64,000 bases of DNA from Laguncularia racemosa (Eukaryota; Streptophyta; Magnoliopsida; Myrtales; Combretaceae), in assembly GCA_037954665.1 (NCBI GenBank), contig JBBMOL010000252.1, positions 620,001 through 684,000 on the forward strand. Reading direction: 5' to 3'. Shown here in pieces: positions 42,472 through 54,372 of this stretch (position 1 is its first letter; each line of letters opens with the position of its first letter). The notes beneath the pieces were generated by a model, which saw nothing but the letters and a program-made list of their open reading frames with translations, was not told where the DNA came from and searched no databases. The position numbers and the translations under genes were made by a program.

Positions 42472-42809
42472 CTATTATTGCATAATTGATTGGTTTTTAA
42501 CACTTGTTAATACCATCAATTTGTCATTATACTTATGGCGTAGAATTTCTTTGTTGTAAGGAGGATCACAATTTGAATTTATGTATTGTTGATTGGAATT
42601 CTCTTGGAATTTAAGTTGGTTAATTGATTCAATTGAGAATTATCATCTTTGTGGATTTCATCTCCTTAATTTTATCATTTGATTCATCTTCCATCAATTA
42701 GGGTTCACACAAATTGTCTCTCTTGTGAATTGAATTTGATCTTGTCTTTTGAGGCTTATATTTGGGTTGTTTTGATTGTGCTTAATCCCCTTTTGGGCAC
42801 ATCATCTTT

Positions 42810-42821
42810 TAGTATCAGAGC
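42810..42821 (+). promoter_or_regulatory. Gm-3 primer binding site
   Basis: TAGTATCAGAGC, one mismatch to the initiator tRNA-Met complement, five bases after the LTR end. Confidence 0.8.
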
Positions 42822-43142
42822 ATCATCATACTTAGATTTGAGATTGATCACACTATTGTTTGAAGAATTGGTTACAAGCATTGAGAATTTACACCATTTG
42901 ATTAACTAGTTGATTGACATTGTATAATTATCTTTCAAATTGGTTTTGTATATGCTTAATCTTGGTTTTAGGCACATCATACGCTTGCCTAATTGATTGT
43001 AAGGAAGATTTAAGGTAAAAAGGATTTTTAATTTATGTGATTACAATCATCAACAGTAGGCTAAATTACCAATCCTTTCGAGTATTTAAAATGGTCCAAT
43101 ATAATGAGGGCTTAGTTTTCCTTACGTTTTGACCATGTGTAT
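42822..43142 (+). other. Gm-3 leader remnant
   Basis: Aligns with the Gm-4 leader (63834-64000) up to ggttttaggcac, then AT-rich text until Tek-K begins. The rest of Gm-3 is not in view and would lie beyond Tek-K. Confidence 0.55.
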
Positions 43143-46100
43143 TGTCATGCCCTAAAGGATACCCTAGTCACAATAACTCGCTATGTATTATACCAAAGTC
43201 CATGATTAGCCGTATTCTATAACACATAAACTTCAATATAGTATGTAATGCACCGTTACTCTAGAAACCACTATAAAGATAACAGTTTACAAGTGGTAAG
43301 ATAATAGATTCTAATTTATAAATAAGGTAAAACATAAAGTTTTATAGACATAATATGCGATCAGACAAGTCTAGATAATTAATATTAGATTCATCTAAGA
43401 TTTGAAAAAGTCATTTCAAAATTAAAACTATCTATTCTAGTTGTCTTCATTTTCACTCACCCTCCCACTACTATCATGAGGATTCTCACTACTGGCTAGA
43501 TTCTATTAGGGTAAAACCAGAAAGGTGCCTACAAAAAAGGAAAACTATAGGGGTGTAAGCTATATCCTACTTAGTGAGATCCTAACTCAAAAACTCCTTT
43601 CATGTAAGACAAACAAGTTACTATTTTAATGTATGAATGCATGAGCAAATATATGGCAATCATCTCATGTATTCTACTGGAAAGAAGGATATTTCTTACC
43701 ATTTTACCTCTCCTTTGACCTTAGATTGAAGATCTTTTAAAATTCCGTCAAAGTTCAGGCTACCAATTTTGATTCAATTGCACACATCCTTAGCTACACA
43801 AACTCAAAGCTATGCTCTACATATATAAAGAATTATACTAGAAGAAAGATCTTGTAAGTAAGGACCTAAGACAAACCAAAGAAAATAATTTTTTCCCTAC
43901 CCACACTACTCACCCAAAACATAACAATGAACATAGATTTATACTAACATACAACAATCGTCGAGTCATTTTTGTATTGTTATAATAGGATACTCCCTCA
44001 AGACATCCTTCCATTAGCTATGTAATTTTGATGGAATATAACAAGAATATGCAAAAGATGTTATGGATGATCCATTTTAAGTCAAGAGTTGCAAAATACT
44101 TAGCATAAATTAAAGGGTGACCAATTAATTCGCAGAAACTCAACTAATTAAAAGAATGATCATGAATATAAGAAATTTTACTTTTTTTTCCTTTGTCTCA
44201 TCAAACATACAAATCAACCAAATCAAGCACAAACATAAGTTTATTAGTATTCAACTTTAAGTGCTACTAATGTTACAAGTACGAATTAAGTGGCAATCAT
44301 CATTTGTACCCACCTTACCATTGTTTTCAAGGATTGTAATAATCCTTAGGTAAAAGCTGGGGATTTTTTTAAAAACCTAATTAAACATAAAAAACAAATA
44401 CATATAAGAATAACTATTATCAAGATAAACTATTCTAATATCCCATTTCTAACCTCATATCTTATTAAAGTCTTTTAGAGTGTTTTAGTAGTGGATCTTT
44501 TGTTCAAGAATCGGTTCATAATCAAAGTCTATGCTTAGGTCCTTGTTCAAGAAAGTTTTGTTCTCAATTCATGTTATAGTAAGGCAAATATATGTCTAAG
44601 AATATGTCTAACAAAGTTCAATAGGTCAAAATAGTCATGAATAATCATCAAATCCTCAAGGTTCGAGGAAATTAACCTTAGCATCTTTTCTTTGAACTTT
44701 TGTAACTATAAAGGGTTAAAAAATATATCTAACTTCCTAAAAACACTCTAAAGGAAAGAAAGTGGAATATTCTTATGGAGGTAGGGTTTCTTGAAGTGGA
44801 GTAATTGATGGAACCTACAACTTTTACAAATAGGGGATGTTAATATACTATTCGAAGAGTGTACTACAAAAATAACTAAGCATAATCAATATTACCTTAT
44901 TTGGTTGGAAACCCTTTAAAACCTATAATAAAGATCCTAAAACATAAAAAAATTGGTAAGATTAGTAACTTCCTTAAGAAAGTGAGAAATTGTTCAAACT
45001 TCTTGGAAGTTTCTCACCTTCATATTTCAAAAGGGTGGTCTCAAAACCTTTATCGGTTTTAGAGATAAGCATAGGGTTAATTGTGAATATGATTTCCTTT
45101 TTTTTTTAGTGGAATTTTAGGTGAGAAAAATTAGATGAAAATGTTCTAGTGGCATGTAGAATGGAGGGAAATTTACTTAGGTAACTTAGGTTTTTACCTT
45201 CCTTTTTATAATGGTTTTATTTTGTTATTTTGTGCATAATTAAACCCTATTTTCCTTGTATAAAGGGAGGCTTTTAATGGTAGATTTAAGGCAACAATGA
45301 TGCCTAAAAATAGGATAGAATAGATTAGGAATGATGGTCTTAGGATGAGGTCGGATAAGGTAGGGAATAATGTGAATGAAGATAAGATTCACATGAAAAA
45401 ATCCAATAGCTTAGTTAGCCATGTGACTTAAATTTTTTCATGATATTTGTAGCTCTTTTTCCTAGTTTAATCAAGATATATTATGTTTAACTAGTTTAGA
45501 TTAAGTTAAGGTAAGATGGGGTAAATTAGATGAAGATATTATGGGTGAAAGCGACGGTTGTACACGTGAATAGAGGAGGGATTTGCACCAATTTTGGCTA
45601 GGCTTTTTCCCATCATTTTCATGTCATTTTCCTAAGTAGACAAGATAAAATTAGGGTATAATACGGTAGGATATGATAAAGATAGGATAAGATAAGATTA
45701 GGTAAGAGAAATCATTACAATTTAGATAAAAACACATGTTAAATGTCACTTCTTTAAACTGGTCACCTTAAGTCATTTTCCACATTAATTCCATGTCTTA
45801 TTCTTAGGTTAGACAAGATAAAATAGGGTAGGATTGAGATACGATTTAGTAGGATTGGATAAGATAGGATAACGTTTGAAAAATTAAAGTTGCTTTATGG
45901 AAATTTCACATGAAAGTGATGCTATCTAGAGGGAGTGGAACCGGCTAGTTTTTGGGTGAAATTCCTTGTATTTTGTATGTTGTTAGGTAATTAAAGATGT
46001 AATAATGAATTATGAAATGAATTAGTTAAAATGGATTAAGATTTGGGGGTGGTTTCAAACTTAATCGATTAGGTGTTTCTAAGTTGAAGTTTAGGGACTT

Positions 46101-46341
46101 CCGACTTTAAGTATGTTTCTAATTGGATTTGTTTTTAATTTGGGCTTATTCTTGTTAATCTAGCTTTTAGGATGTTAATCCTTATGATTAAGATAAGATT
46201 GAATAAATTTGGAATGGATTTGATCTAAGTCAAAGCTAGTTTCCTTGAATCTTCTAATTATCTATCAAAAGTTGACTTTGGTCAAATTAGAGTAGACTTT
46301 AATCAATTGAGCTTGAATTTTTAAATCTAATAATTCAAAAA
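43143..46341 (-). repeat. Tek-K 3' LTR, large part
   Basis: In minus reading the end is TTTAGGGCATGACA, like the gggcgtgaca terminus of Del/Tekay LTRs. A minus-strand TATA-like ttataaaaaggaagg lies at about 45211-45197. The 45270-45870 stretch is full of imperfect gataagataggataag words. There is no coding text over 3.2 kb. Cut at 46341 by Chr-H and resumed at 55055. Its inner edge is not resolved. Clade assignment leans on the Tek-K pol remains at 61300-62778. Confidence 0.5.
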
Positions 46342-47046
46342 TGATGCGAACCCTGCCAACCCATGATAAAACCTGACGACCCAGATTTGATAATCCTCAC
46401 AACCTATGAATCTATCAAGAATGATGGGAACCGTAACCCATTGTCTATAGACGAGACAAGAACCTTGATATAAGTGATGGCACCACAATTGATTATGGAA
46501 CGATCAATTGATAAGTTTGGGGTGAATGCTACAGATTCGAAATCCAATAAGTTCGATTAGTTTTTTCAAGAACCAAAGAGAAATCCTCTCTCAAAAGGTG
46601 AATAACTTTCTTAATTCTTAATTATCTTTACAATGAGCATATGGTGACTATTTATAGTCCCACAAGAATGAGTATACAAAACAACATAAAAACCTAATTC
46701 GAATAAAGGAAAAACATTTAACACCGACAGCCTAAAATAGTACAAAGCCAACCTATAATTACATGCAAAGCCGGCGACTTTGGAAAGCAACCAAGCCGGC
46801 CTTCCCTTGGACATACGCCAACCACTTAGGCCAGTGGCCTACTCTTCTACATTAGCCATTTAGGCCAACAACTTACACCGCTAAGGCCGATGACCTTCAA
46901 TGATTTTGAAGCTATTAACCTTAAATCTCTTTATCGACTTCTACGTCCGTGCTCCACACTTTAAATAGGTTTGTGCTCCTTAGTTCAATCCCCTTAACTT
47001 GATGTCAATCATCCTTAGACCAATCCTTCTAGTGTGATCTTCATCA
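46342..47046 (-). repeat. Chr-H 3' LTR
   Basis: 705 bp, pairs with 54373-55054. Minus-strand TATA box (ggactataaatagtc) at about 46660-46646; gccggc/ggccag words at 46760-46890. Confidence 0.9.
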
Positions 47047-47163
47047 TTCCCCTCCTCTTGAAAAGATTTGTCCCCAAATCGTTACCTTTAGTCCCATGAG
47101 ATGCCAAGTCTGATGTTTATTCTAGCAGTAGATTAGAGTGGGGCTGTTTCTCCTCCTTCTCTC
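47047..47163 (-). promoter_or_regulatory. Chr-H polypurine tract and short 3' region
   Basis: Minus reading AATCTTTTCAAGAGGAGGGG AA abuts the LTR at 47046. The Chr elements end with the same ccttttcaagaggaggggaa. Confidence 0.85.
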
Positions 47164-47356
47164 TTATTTTAGCTCTCCAACTAGATGATTCAGTATGGCA
47201 TATGTAGTGCTACTACCTTTCCGCTTGAGTTGCTTCTCAACCTTAATAGCCATATGAACCATATCCTTTAGCTCTAAATAATGCCGCAACACTACCACAT
47301 TTTGAATCTCCCTATTCAAGCCAACTAAGAACCTAGCCATAGTTGCCTCTTGGTCT
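47164..47356 (-). pseudogene. Chr-H gag fragment 2
   Basis: Minus-strand text EATMARFLVGLNREIQNVVV, then DMVHMAIKVEKQLKRKGSS, stop at 47166-47164. It continues fragment 1 across Chr-3 (target duplication tcctc). No zinc knuckle, protease or pol follows before the polypurine tract. Confidence 0.85.
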
Positions 47357-47361
47357 TCCTC

Positions 47362-48190
47362 TGATGAGAGCCATGATGGGAGCCAAGCCAGAAGATGGAA
47401 TGTGGATCCTCTTGAAGTGCCCCCTGGACCGATCACAAGAACTCAAGCGAAACGATTCAAAGAAGCACTTAACGGGTTGATAAAGGATGTCCACGAAGCC
47501 GGAAAGGATTGGAGCAACCATGAAATCAGAAAGGATTGGAGCAACCATGAGAATGCCCTTGCTTTTGTACAAGTCATAATGGATAAGGGTTGAAGGGGGC
47601 GTGTCTTTACAAGGCACGACTGTGTAGTGAGTCTGGAGGCTCCACAAAAACATACAAGGTCGTATACACGGTTCAAAGGCATGGCCGTGTATGGTGTCAA
47701 GAATATCTACAGAAACATACACGTCTAGAAAGGCATAGCCGTGCATATGCTCTACATCGGCTCTAACGCCACCGGCCTTCATTCCAACGCCGCCGGCCTT
47801 TAAGTCCCTGTTTTGTTATTTTTTCCGCAACTTAATGATGTTATGTCGTTTTAGGCTTAATTATTACGAGTTGTAAACCCTAATATAAATGTCTAGGGTT
47901 GAGAACAACATACAATAGAACATACAAGTTTGAATAACACTTTTGAGAGAATTCATCTCTTGGTTCTTTACAGAACTTTCCTTGAGCTTATCGAAATTTC
48001 TTCTGTGCCGTTTATCCCGACTTATCAATCGGTCTTTCATCCCGATTGTGGCGTCTACATAATATACCAAGGTTCTTGCCTCACTTATAGGCAACGGGTC
48101 ACGGTTTCCACTCGATTGTTTGGCATCTTGGGTAGCAATTCTAAACGTATTGGTATTGGGTTTCGTCACACGTGGGCGTGGTTCGTATCA
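47362..48190 (+). repeat. Chr-3 5' LTR
   Basis: 829 bp. Coding-tail text PPGPITRTQAKRFKE at the start, cacggccgtg-type words at 47600-47740, gccgccggcc words at 47760-47800, TATA-like ctaatataaatgtctag at 47879-47895. It is 20 bp longer than its partner in the GC-rich part. Confidence 0.92.
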
Positions 48191-48198
48191 GAGCCTAG
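48185..48198 (+). promoter_or_regulatory. Chr-3 primer site overlapping the LTR end
   Basis: TATCAGAGCCTAGG: here the LTR-terminal tatca and the primer word tatcagagcc share bases, as if the spacer between two tatca copies had been lost. Expected match: initiator tRNA-Met. Confidence 0.65.
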
Positions 48199-48632
48199 GT
48201 TTGTTAAACATCAGTTCGGTTTGAGGAAGGTAACATAAAAACCCTAACTCCAATCGTTCATATCAACTTCATAGTGTTAATTGTCTATTGAAAGTGTAGT
48301 GCCTTCTATTAAATTTTGTTAAAAAAAAAAATTCACGACAAAAAAAAAAGGGAACGTAATCAGGAGAAAAAAACAAAGGCAACAAAAGGAAAGAAAAAAG
48401 AGGAAAATTTCGAGCCCCTAGAGTCGTTTTGAATTCTACGGAAGGGATTGGTGTAATTTAGGTTAGTTCCAAGAGAATTGAGAAGAGGAATTGGTGAGTT
48501 GATATCATCATTGCTTGTGAGAATACACGAGTGACTGTGTGATATCATCCTTGGAGCGAAACACGTAAGGGAGTGTATCGTGAGGCTTAATTATATATAT
48601 TAGTGTTAGTACTAATCTTTTCTGCAGGAACT
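48191..48632 (+). other. Chr-3 leader with candidate intron
   Basis: A-rich runs near 48318-48375; donor GTAAGG at 48565, branch-like TACTAAT, acceptor TGCAG at 48627 (63 bp, shorter because the (TA)n run is reduced). The gag ATG is at 48633. Confidence 0.6.
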
Positions 48633-51600
48633 ATGCTCAGGCAACATTCTCTTGAAGGTGAGAGGGGAAGGTTTGATGCTAGGTTAGTGATTGAGGCGTT
48701 GAGGGGTGAGATGAAGAGGATGTTTCAGGAGGGCATGGAATAAATTCATGAGACGGTGGAACAAAAACTAGAGCAATCTAAAAACATCTTCCAAGGGCGT
48801 AAGAGGGAGAGTTGTTCTAGGAGAGTGCAACGGGGTGGAGATGAAATGTCTAATGATGAATTTGATGAACCTTCTGTCGGGAGTTATAGAGGTTATAGTG
48901 ATGACGAGGAGCCTACAGTAGGGAAGTTAGTGGCAGTAGTGAAGCAAGCTTTAAATGTGCAGGTGAAGGAAGAAGAGGAGGTGCAATGAGAGAATATCTT
49001 TCATACTAGATGTTATCTAGGTGATCATATTTGCAGTTTGATCATTGATGGAGGGAGTTGCACTAATGTGGTGAGTACTTTTATTGTCGAAAGGTTGGGA
49101 CTCAAGACTACTAAACACCCTAGTCCATATAAATTGCAGTGGTTGAACAATAGTGGCGAGACTAAGGTGAGCAAGCAAGCCTTGATTGCTTTTCGCATCG
49201 GTAGGTATAAGGATGAGGTGCTATGCGATGTAGTGCCGATGCAGGCGTATCATGTGTTGTTGGGGAGGCTATGGTAGTTTGATAGGAAGGTTGTTCATGA
49301 TGGCTTTTCTAACAAATATATGCTTGTTCACCAGGGGAAAAGCTTTAATCTTAAACCCTTAACACCTAAACAGGTGTATGAGGATCAGTTGCAACTACAA
49401 CAGTCTTTTGCAAAATATAAGGTGAGTGAAAAAAAGAGGGAGAGTGAGAGAGCAAAAGACAGCGAGAAAGAAAAGGAACACAAAAGTCGATATCAAAAGG
49501 AAAAAGAGAGGAAGGCTGGAAAGAGTGTGAGAGACCAAGTTGAAGGGGGATCAACTTTGGTGGTGAGTAAAAAGGAGAGTGCAACCTTGCAAAAGGAGAG
49601 TTATGTGGCAACAGCGAGTGTAGTGAGGAAAGCGTTAGTGATGAAGCAACCTATGTTATTGTTGGTTTTTAAGGAAACTTGTTTGAATACTAACGAACTA
49701 TTTAACTCTTTGCCTAGTGTGGTTGTGTCTATTGTGCAGGACTTTGAAGATGTCTTCCCTGAGGAGATTCCAAAGGGTTTAACACCTATTCGTGGTATTA
49801 AGCACCAGATTGACCTTGTACCCGAAGCATCAATTCCAAACAAACCAGCTTATAGGAGCAATCCAGAGGAGACAAAAGAACTCCAAAGGCAGGTCAATGA
49901 ATTAATGGAGAAGGGGTACGTGAGAGAAAGCATGAGTCCATGTGCAGTGCCTATGATTTTGGTACTTAAGAAGGATGGGTCATGGAGAATGTGTGTTGAC
50001 TGCCGCGCCATCAACAACATCACGGTAAAGTATCGTCATCCCATTCCTCGCTTAGATGACATGTCAGACGAGTTACATGGGTCTTGTATCTTTTCCAAAA
50101 TTGATCTGAAAAGCGGATATCATCAAATTAGAATGAAAGAAGGTGATGAATGGAAAACCGCATTTAAGACAAAATATGGATTGTATGAGTGGTTAGTAAT
50201 GCCTTTCGGTTTAACTAATGCACTTAGTACTTTTATGAGACTTATGAACCATGTCTTGAGGGCTTTTATTAGAAAATTTGTGGTTGTCTATTTTGATGAT
50301 ATCCTCAATTACAGCAAGAGTTTGGAAGACCATATATCTCACTTGAGGGATGTTTTAGAAGTGCTTCGAAAGGAGCAATTATATGCTAACCTCAAAAAGT
50401 GCACTTTTTGCACAGACAAACTTGTGTTTCTTGGTTTTGTTGTTAGTGCACAGGGAATACAGGTTGATGAAGAAAAGATTCGTGCGATCCAAGAATGGCC
50501 TAGTCCAACTAATGTAAGTAATGTGCGGAGTTTCCATGGACTAGCGAGTTTTTATAGGAGGTTTGTGAAGGATTTCAGCACCATTGCAGCACCACTTATT
50601 GAGGTAATCAAGAAGGACATGGGGTTCAGATGGGGAGAGCAACAAGAGTAGGCCTTTTAGAAGCTTAAAAATAAGCTGACTCAGGCACCATTACTTGCTT
50701 TACCTAATTTCTCTAAAACGTTTGAAATTGAGTGTGATGCTTCAGGATTAGGTATTGGAGCAGTGCTCATGCAAGAGAGAAGACCAATTGCATTCTTTAG
50801 CAAGAAGCTGAGTGGGGCAACCTTGAACTACCCTACTTATGACAAGGAGTTATATGCATTGGTTCGAGCACTGGAGACTTGGCAACATTATCTTTAGCCA
50901 AAAGAGTTCGTGATCCACACTGATCATGAATCCTTGAAGTACTTGAAGGGACAACATAAGCTAAATAAAAGGCATGCTCGTTGGGTAGAGTTCATCAAAA
51001 CATTTCCCTATGTCATCCACTATAAGCAAGGTAAAGAGAATGTCATTGTTGATGCACTTTCTAGGAGGTATGCTCTTATCTCTACTCTTAGTTCTAGGCT
51101 ACTTGGTTTTGAGCATATTAAGGAATTGTATGCTGCTGATCAAGATTTTTGTGAAGAGTATGTGCATTGTGAGAAGAGTGGTCATGGTAAATTTTATAAA
51201 CATGAAGGATTCTTGTTTAGGAAGAGTAAACTATGCATTCCAAATTGTTCTCTAAGAGAATTACTAGTGAGGGAGTCTCATGGAGGAGGTTTAATGGGGC
51301 ATTTTGGAGTAGCTAAAACTTTAGGGGTATTACAGGAACACTTCTATTGGCCTCACATGAAACGAGATGTTGAGAGGATTTGTGAGCGATGTGTCACGTG
51401 TAAGCAAGCAAAATCTAGAGTCCAACCTCATGGGCTTTATACCCCACTTCCCATTCCTCATGAGCCTTGGATAGATATTTCCATAGATTTTGTGTTAGGA
51501 TTACCCAGGTCTAGACATGGTCGAGATTCTATTTTTGTAGTTGTGGATAGATTTTTTAAGATTGCACTTTTCATTCATTGCCACAAAACAGATGATGCTT

Positions 51601-52373
51601 GCAATATTGCTAATTTGTTCTTTAGGGAAGTTGTGAGATTGCATGGTATGCCTAGAACAATCGTATCAGATAGAGATGCTAAGTTCTTGAGCTACTTCTA
51701 GAAGACCCTGTGGGCTAAGTTAGGAACTAAGCTATTATTTTCTACTACTTGTCATCCACAGACTAATGGTCAAACTGAGTCAGTAAATCGAACTTTATCT
51801 ACTTTGTTAAGAGCAGTCATTAAAAAGAACATTAAAAGTTGGGAGGATTGCTTGCCGCATGTTGAATTTTCCTATAATCGCACAATGCATTCTGCTACTA
51901 AGTTTACTCCTTTTGAAATTGTGTATGGTTTTAATCCACTAACTCCTTTGGATTTATCACCTCTACCTATTTCTGAGTATGTTAATCTAGATGACAAGAA
52001 GAAAGCAGAATTTGTTAAACAGACCCATGAGAAGGCAAGGCTAAACATTGAGCGAAGAACAGAGCAGTATGTGAAACAAGCCAACAAGGGTCGTCGACAA
52101 GCTGTCTTTGAACTTGGAGACTGGGTTTGGGTTCACATGCGCAAGGAGCGGTTTCCTATGCAGCGTCGATCTAAATTACTTCCTAGAAGCGATGGACCAT
52201 TTCAAATTCTTAAGTGCATCAATGATAATGCATACAAGATAGATTTGCCAGGTGAGTATCAAGTAAGTGCTACGTTTAATGTTACTGATCTGAGTCCTTT
52301 TGATGTAGGCGACAATTTGAGGACAAATCCTTTTCAAGAGGAGGGGAATGATGAGAGCCATGATGGGAGCTAA
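48633..52373 (+). pseudogene. pol: Chr-3 gag-pol polyprotein, one frame with stops
   Basis: MLRQHSLEGERGRFDARLVI, then after RGYS a jump to DDEEPTVGKL, so the gag core is gone. Protease IIDGGSCTNVV near 49040. RT: SPCAVPMILVLKKDG, DLKSGYHQI near 50103, PFGLTNALSTFM, YFDD at 50289-50300. RNase H: FEIECDASGLGIG near 50726, TDHESL near 50919, DALSRRY near 51052. Integrase: HFGVAKTL, CERCVTCKQ near 51387, Asp in IDFV near 51487, Asp in SDRD near 51669, Glu in GQTESVNR near 51775. C-terminus GDWVWVHMRKERF and NPFQEEGNDES reading into the LTR, stop at 52371. Stops: TAA 48741, TGA 48987, TAG 49275, 50649, 50658, 50895, 51699, TAA 52371. Those at 48987, 49275, 50895 and 51699 equal single transitions from codons kept in Chr-1 or Chr-2. 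Confidence 0.93.
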
Positions 52374-53157
52374 GCCAGAAGATGGAATGTGGATCCTCTT
52401 GAAGTGCCCCCTAGATCGATCACAAGAACTCGAGCGAAACGATTCAAGGAAGCACTTAACGGGTTGATAAAGGATGTCCACGAAGCCGGAAAGGATTGGA
52501 GCAACCATGAAGTCGGAAAGGATTGATGCAACCATGAGAATGCCCTTGCTCTTGTACAAGTCATAATGGATAAAGGTTGAAGGGGGCGTGTCTTTACAAG
52601 GTACGGTCGTGTAGTGAGTCTTGAGCCTCCACAGAAACATACACGGTCTTATACACGGTTCAAAGGCACGGCCGTGTATGGTGTCAAGAATATCTACAGA
52701 AACATACACGTCTAGAAAGGCACGGCTGTGTATATGCTCTACGTCGGCTCCAATGCCGCCGACCTTTAAGTCCTGGTTTTGTTATTTTTTTCCGTAACTT
52801 AATGATGTTATGTCCTTTTGGGCTTTATTATTACGAGTTGTAAACCCTAATATAAATGTCTAGGGTTGAGAACAACATACAATAGAACATACAAGTTTGA
52901 ATAACACTTTTGACAGAATTCCTCTCTTAGTTCTTTAAAGAACTTCCCTTGAACTTATCGGATTTTCTTCCGTGGCGTTCATCCTGACTTATCAATCAGT
53001 CTTGCATCCCGATTGTGGCATCTACATAATATACCAAGGTTCTTGCCTCACTTATAGGAAACGGGTCGCGGTTTCCACTCGATTGTTTGGCATCTTGGGT
53101 AGCAATTCTGAACGTATTGGTATTGGGTTTCGTCACATGTGGGCGTGGTTCGTATCA
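52349..53157 (+). repeat. Chr-3 3' LTR
   Basis: 809 bp, starts TGATGAGAGCC after caagaggaggggaa, ends CGTATCA before tcctc. It keeps the 25-bp segment after catcctga, as does its partner. Confidence 0.93.
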
Positions 53158-53858
53158 TCCTCAATATTAGCCCTGATCATGATAACCTCCATCTCCTTAT
53201 GATATTCCTCTACACTACTATTGCCTTGCTTAAGGGTTTGTAATTTGTTGTACAATTCCCTATAATAGTATGTAGGCACAAATAGTTTGCTTATAATTCT
53301 CTTCATCTCTTCCCATGTTCTTATTAGTAGTTCCCTATTCCTCCTCCTATTTAATAAAAGTTGATACCACCAAATAATTGCATAATTAGAAAATTCAATG
53401 GCAGCAAGTTTTACCTTTTTGGCTTTAGAATAGTTGTGACACTAAAAAATCAACTCCACTTTCTTCTCCCACTCCAAATATACCTCAGGGTCATTCTTCC
53501 TTTGGAATGATGAGATTTTCATCTTTATGTTCCCCAGATTGTTATCTTCCTCATACTTAGCTCCTCTACTTCTCCTTACATTCCTCCTATAGCCCACAAA
53601 TGAATCCTGATCAAACTTAGTTACGGATCCTTCTTTACCCTATTCATCTTCCTCCATGCACACTACCCTCTTTGGCATTTCATCCTTCCTACGCCTAATA
53701 GAAGCAATCCGTGACTGCTCAAAATTTTGCTCCATCTGCTCATGAAATTGATCCATCTCCACTCTAAACATTCTCCTTATCTTAGTAGTTAGAGTTTCCA
53801 TTATCAATTTTGTATCAATTCCGCCCATCACACTTTTAGGAGAATTTCTGTTTGACAT
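53158..53858 (-). pseudogene. Chr-H gag fragment 1
   Basis: Minus-strand start at 53858: MSNRNSPKSVMGGIDTKLIM, a coiled region (MDQFHEQMEQNFEQS), a stop near 53642-53640, then degenerate gag core text (DPEVYLEWEKKVELIF, KVKLAAIEFSNYAI, KLFVPTYYYRELYNKL, EVIMIRAN). Homologous to the gag core of Chr-1, but clearly a separate lineage. Confidence 0.85.
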
Positions 53859-54357
53859 AGTGTTACATAAGAAAATGTTAGGAGTAATAAAATAAAACTC
53901 TCACAATTTCACTCACTCGTGTGTTTCATTAAAATCGCTTTACTGTTCTCACAAAATCCTTACCTACTTAAAATTTCTCTTTTGAGTTCTTTTGGAACTA
54001 ACAATCCAATTGTAGTTGTTCTTGCAAAAATCTACCTAAATTTCTAATCAGCAGTTTCGTAACATGATTTGACAAGATTCAACAAAGCTAAGAGATTCTA
54101 TCAAAGATCACCACAAACTCGAATTTCAATAATTTTCATGAGACTCCTTTTTTTTTTTAATACGAATTTTCTTCTTTTGTTTTTTCCTTTCGATTCTTGA
54201 GAAAGGAAATCTGTACAATTCCTTTCAAACAACAACAACAATTGAATCAAAAATCTAACTGCATATCAAATTCAAAAGAACGGTTTTTTTTTTCAAACCC
54301 AAGATCTAATAACAAGTAATTGAAATAACATGATAGGTAATCCAGACAAACTGGATT

Positions 54358-54369
54358 GCTCTGATGCCA
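54358..54369 (-). promoter_or_regulatory. Chr-H primer binding site
   Basis: Minus reading TGGCATCAGAGC, one mismatch to the initiator tRNA-Met complement, three bases inside the 5' LTR end (gtt spacer as in Chr-1 and Chr-2). Confidence 0.85.
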
Positions 54370-54372
54370 AAC

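Larger units (their letters stand above)
39727..42804 (+). repeat. Gm-3 5' LTR, interrupted by sLTR-G
   Basis: Starts TGATAGGAATCAAAACCC, ends GGGCACATCA. Without sLTR-G and one target copy it is about 1034 bp, close to the Gm-4 LTR (1038 bp) with which it aligns along its length. A TATA-like aagtataaatacttgc lies at about 40159. The start again reads as the PITR polyprotein tail. Confidence 0.88.
47362..53157 (+). mobile_element. Chr-3: Chr-family element with gag deletion, nested in Chr-H
   Basis: TG...CA element with target duplication tcctc (47357-47361, 53158-53162). LTRs 47362-48190 and 52349-53157. One frame runs from gag start to the 3' LTR without any frameshift, but with nine stops. 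The gag core and zinc knuckle are deleted; protease, RT, RNase H and integrase are all present with catalytic residues. It is the best preserved pol in the window. Confidence 0.95.

Noticed and set aside
45270..45870. gataagatagg-rich stretch as a satellite or protein-binding array
   Set aside because: Units have no fixed period and it lies within the Tek-K LTR; I see degenerate simple sequence only.
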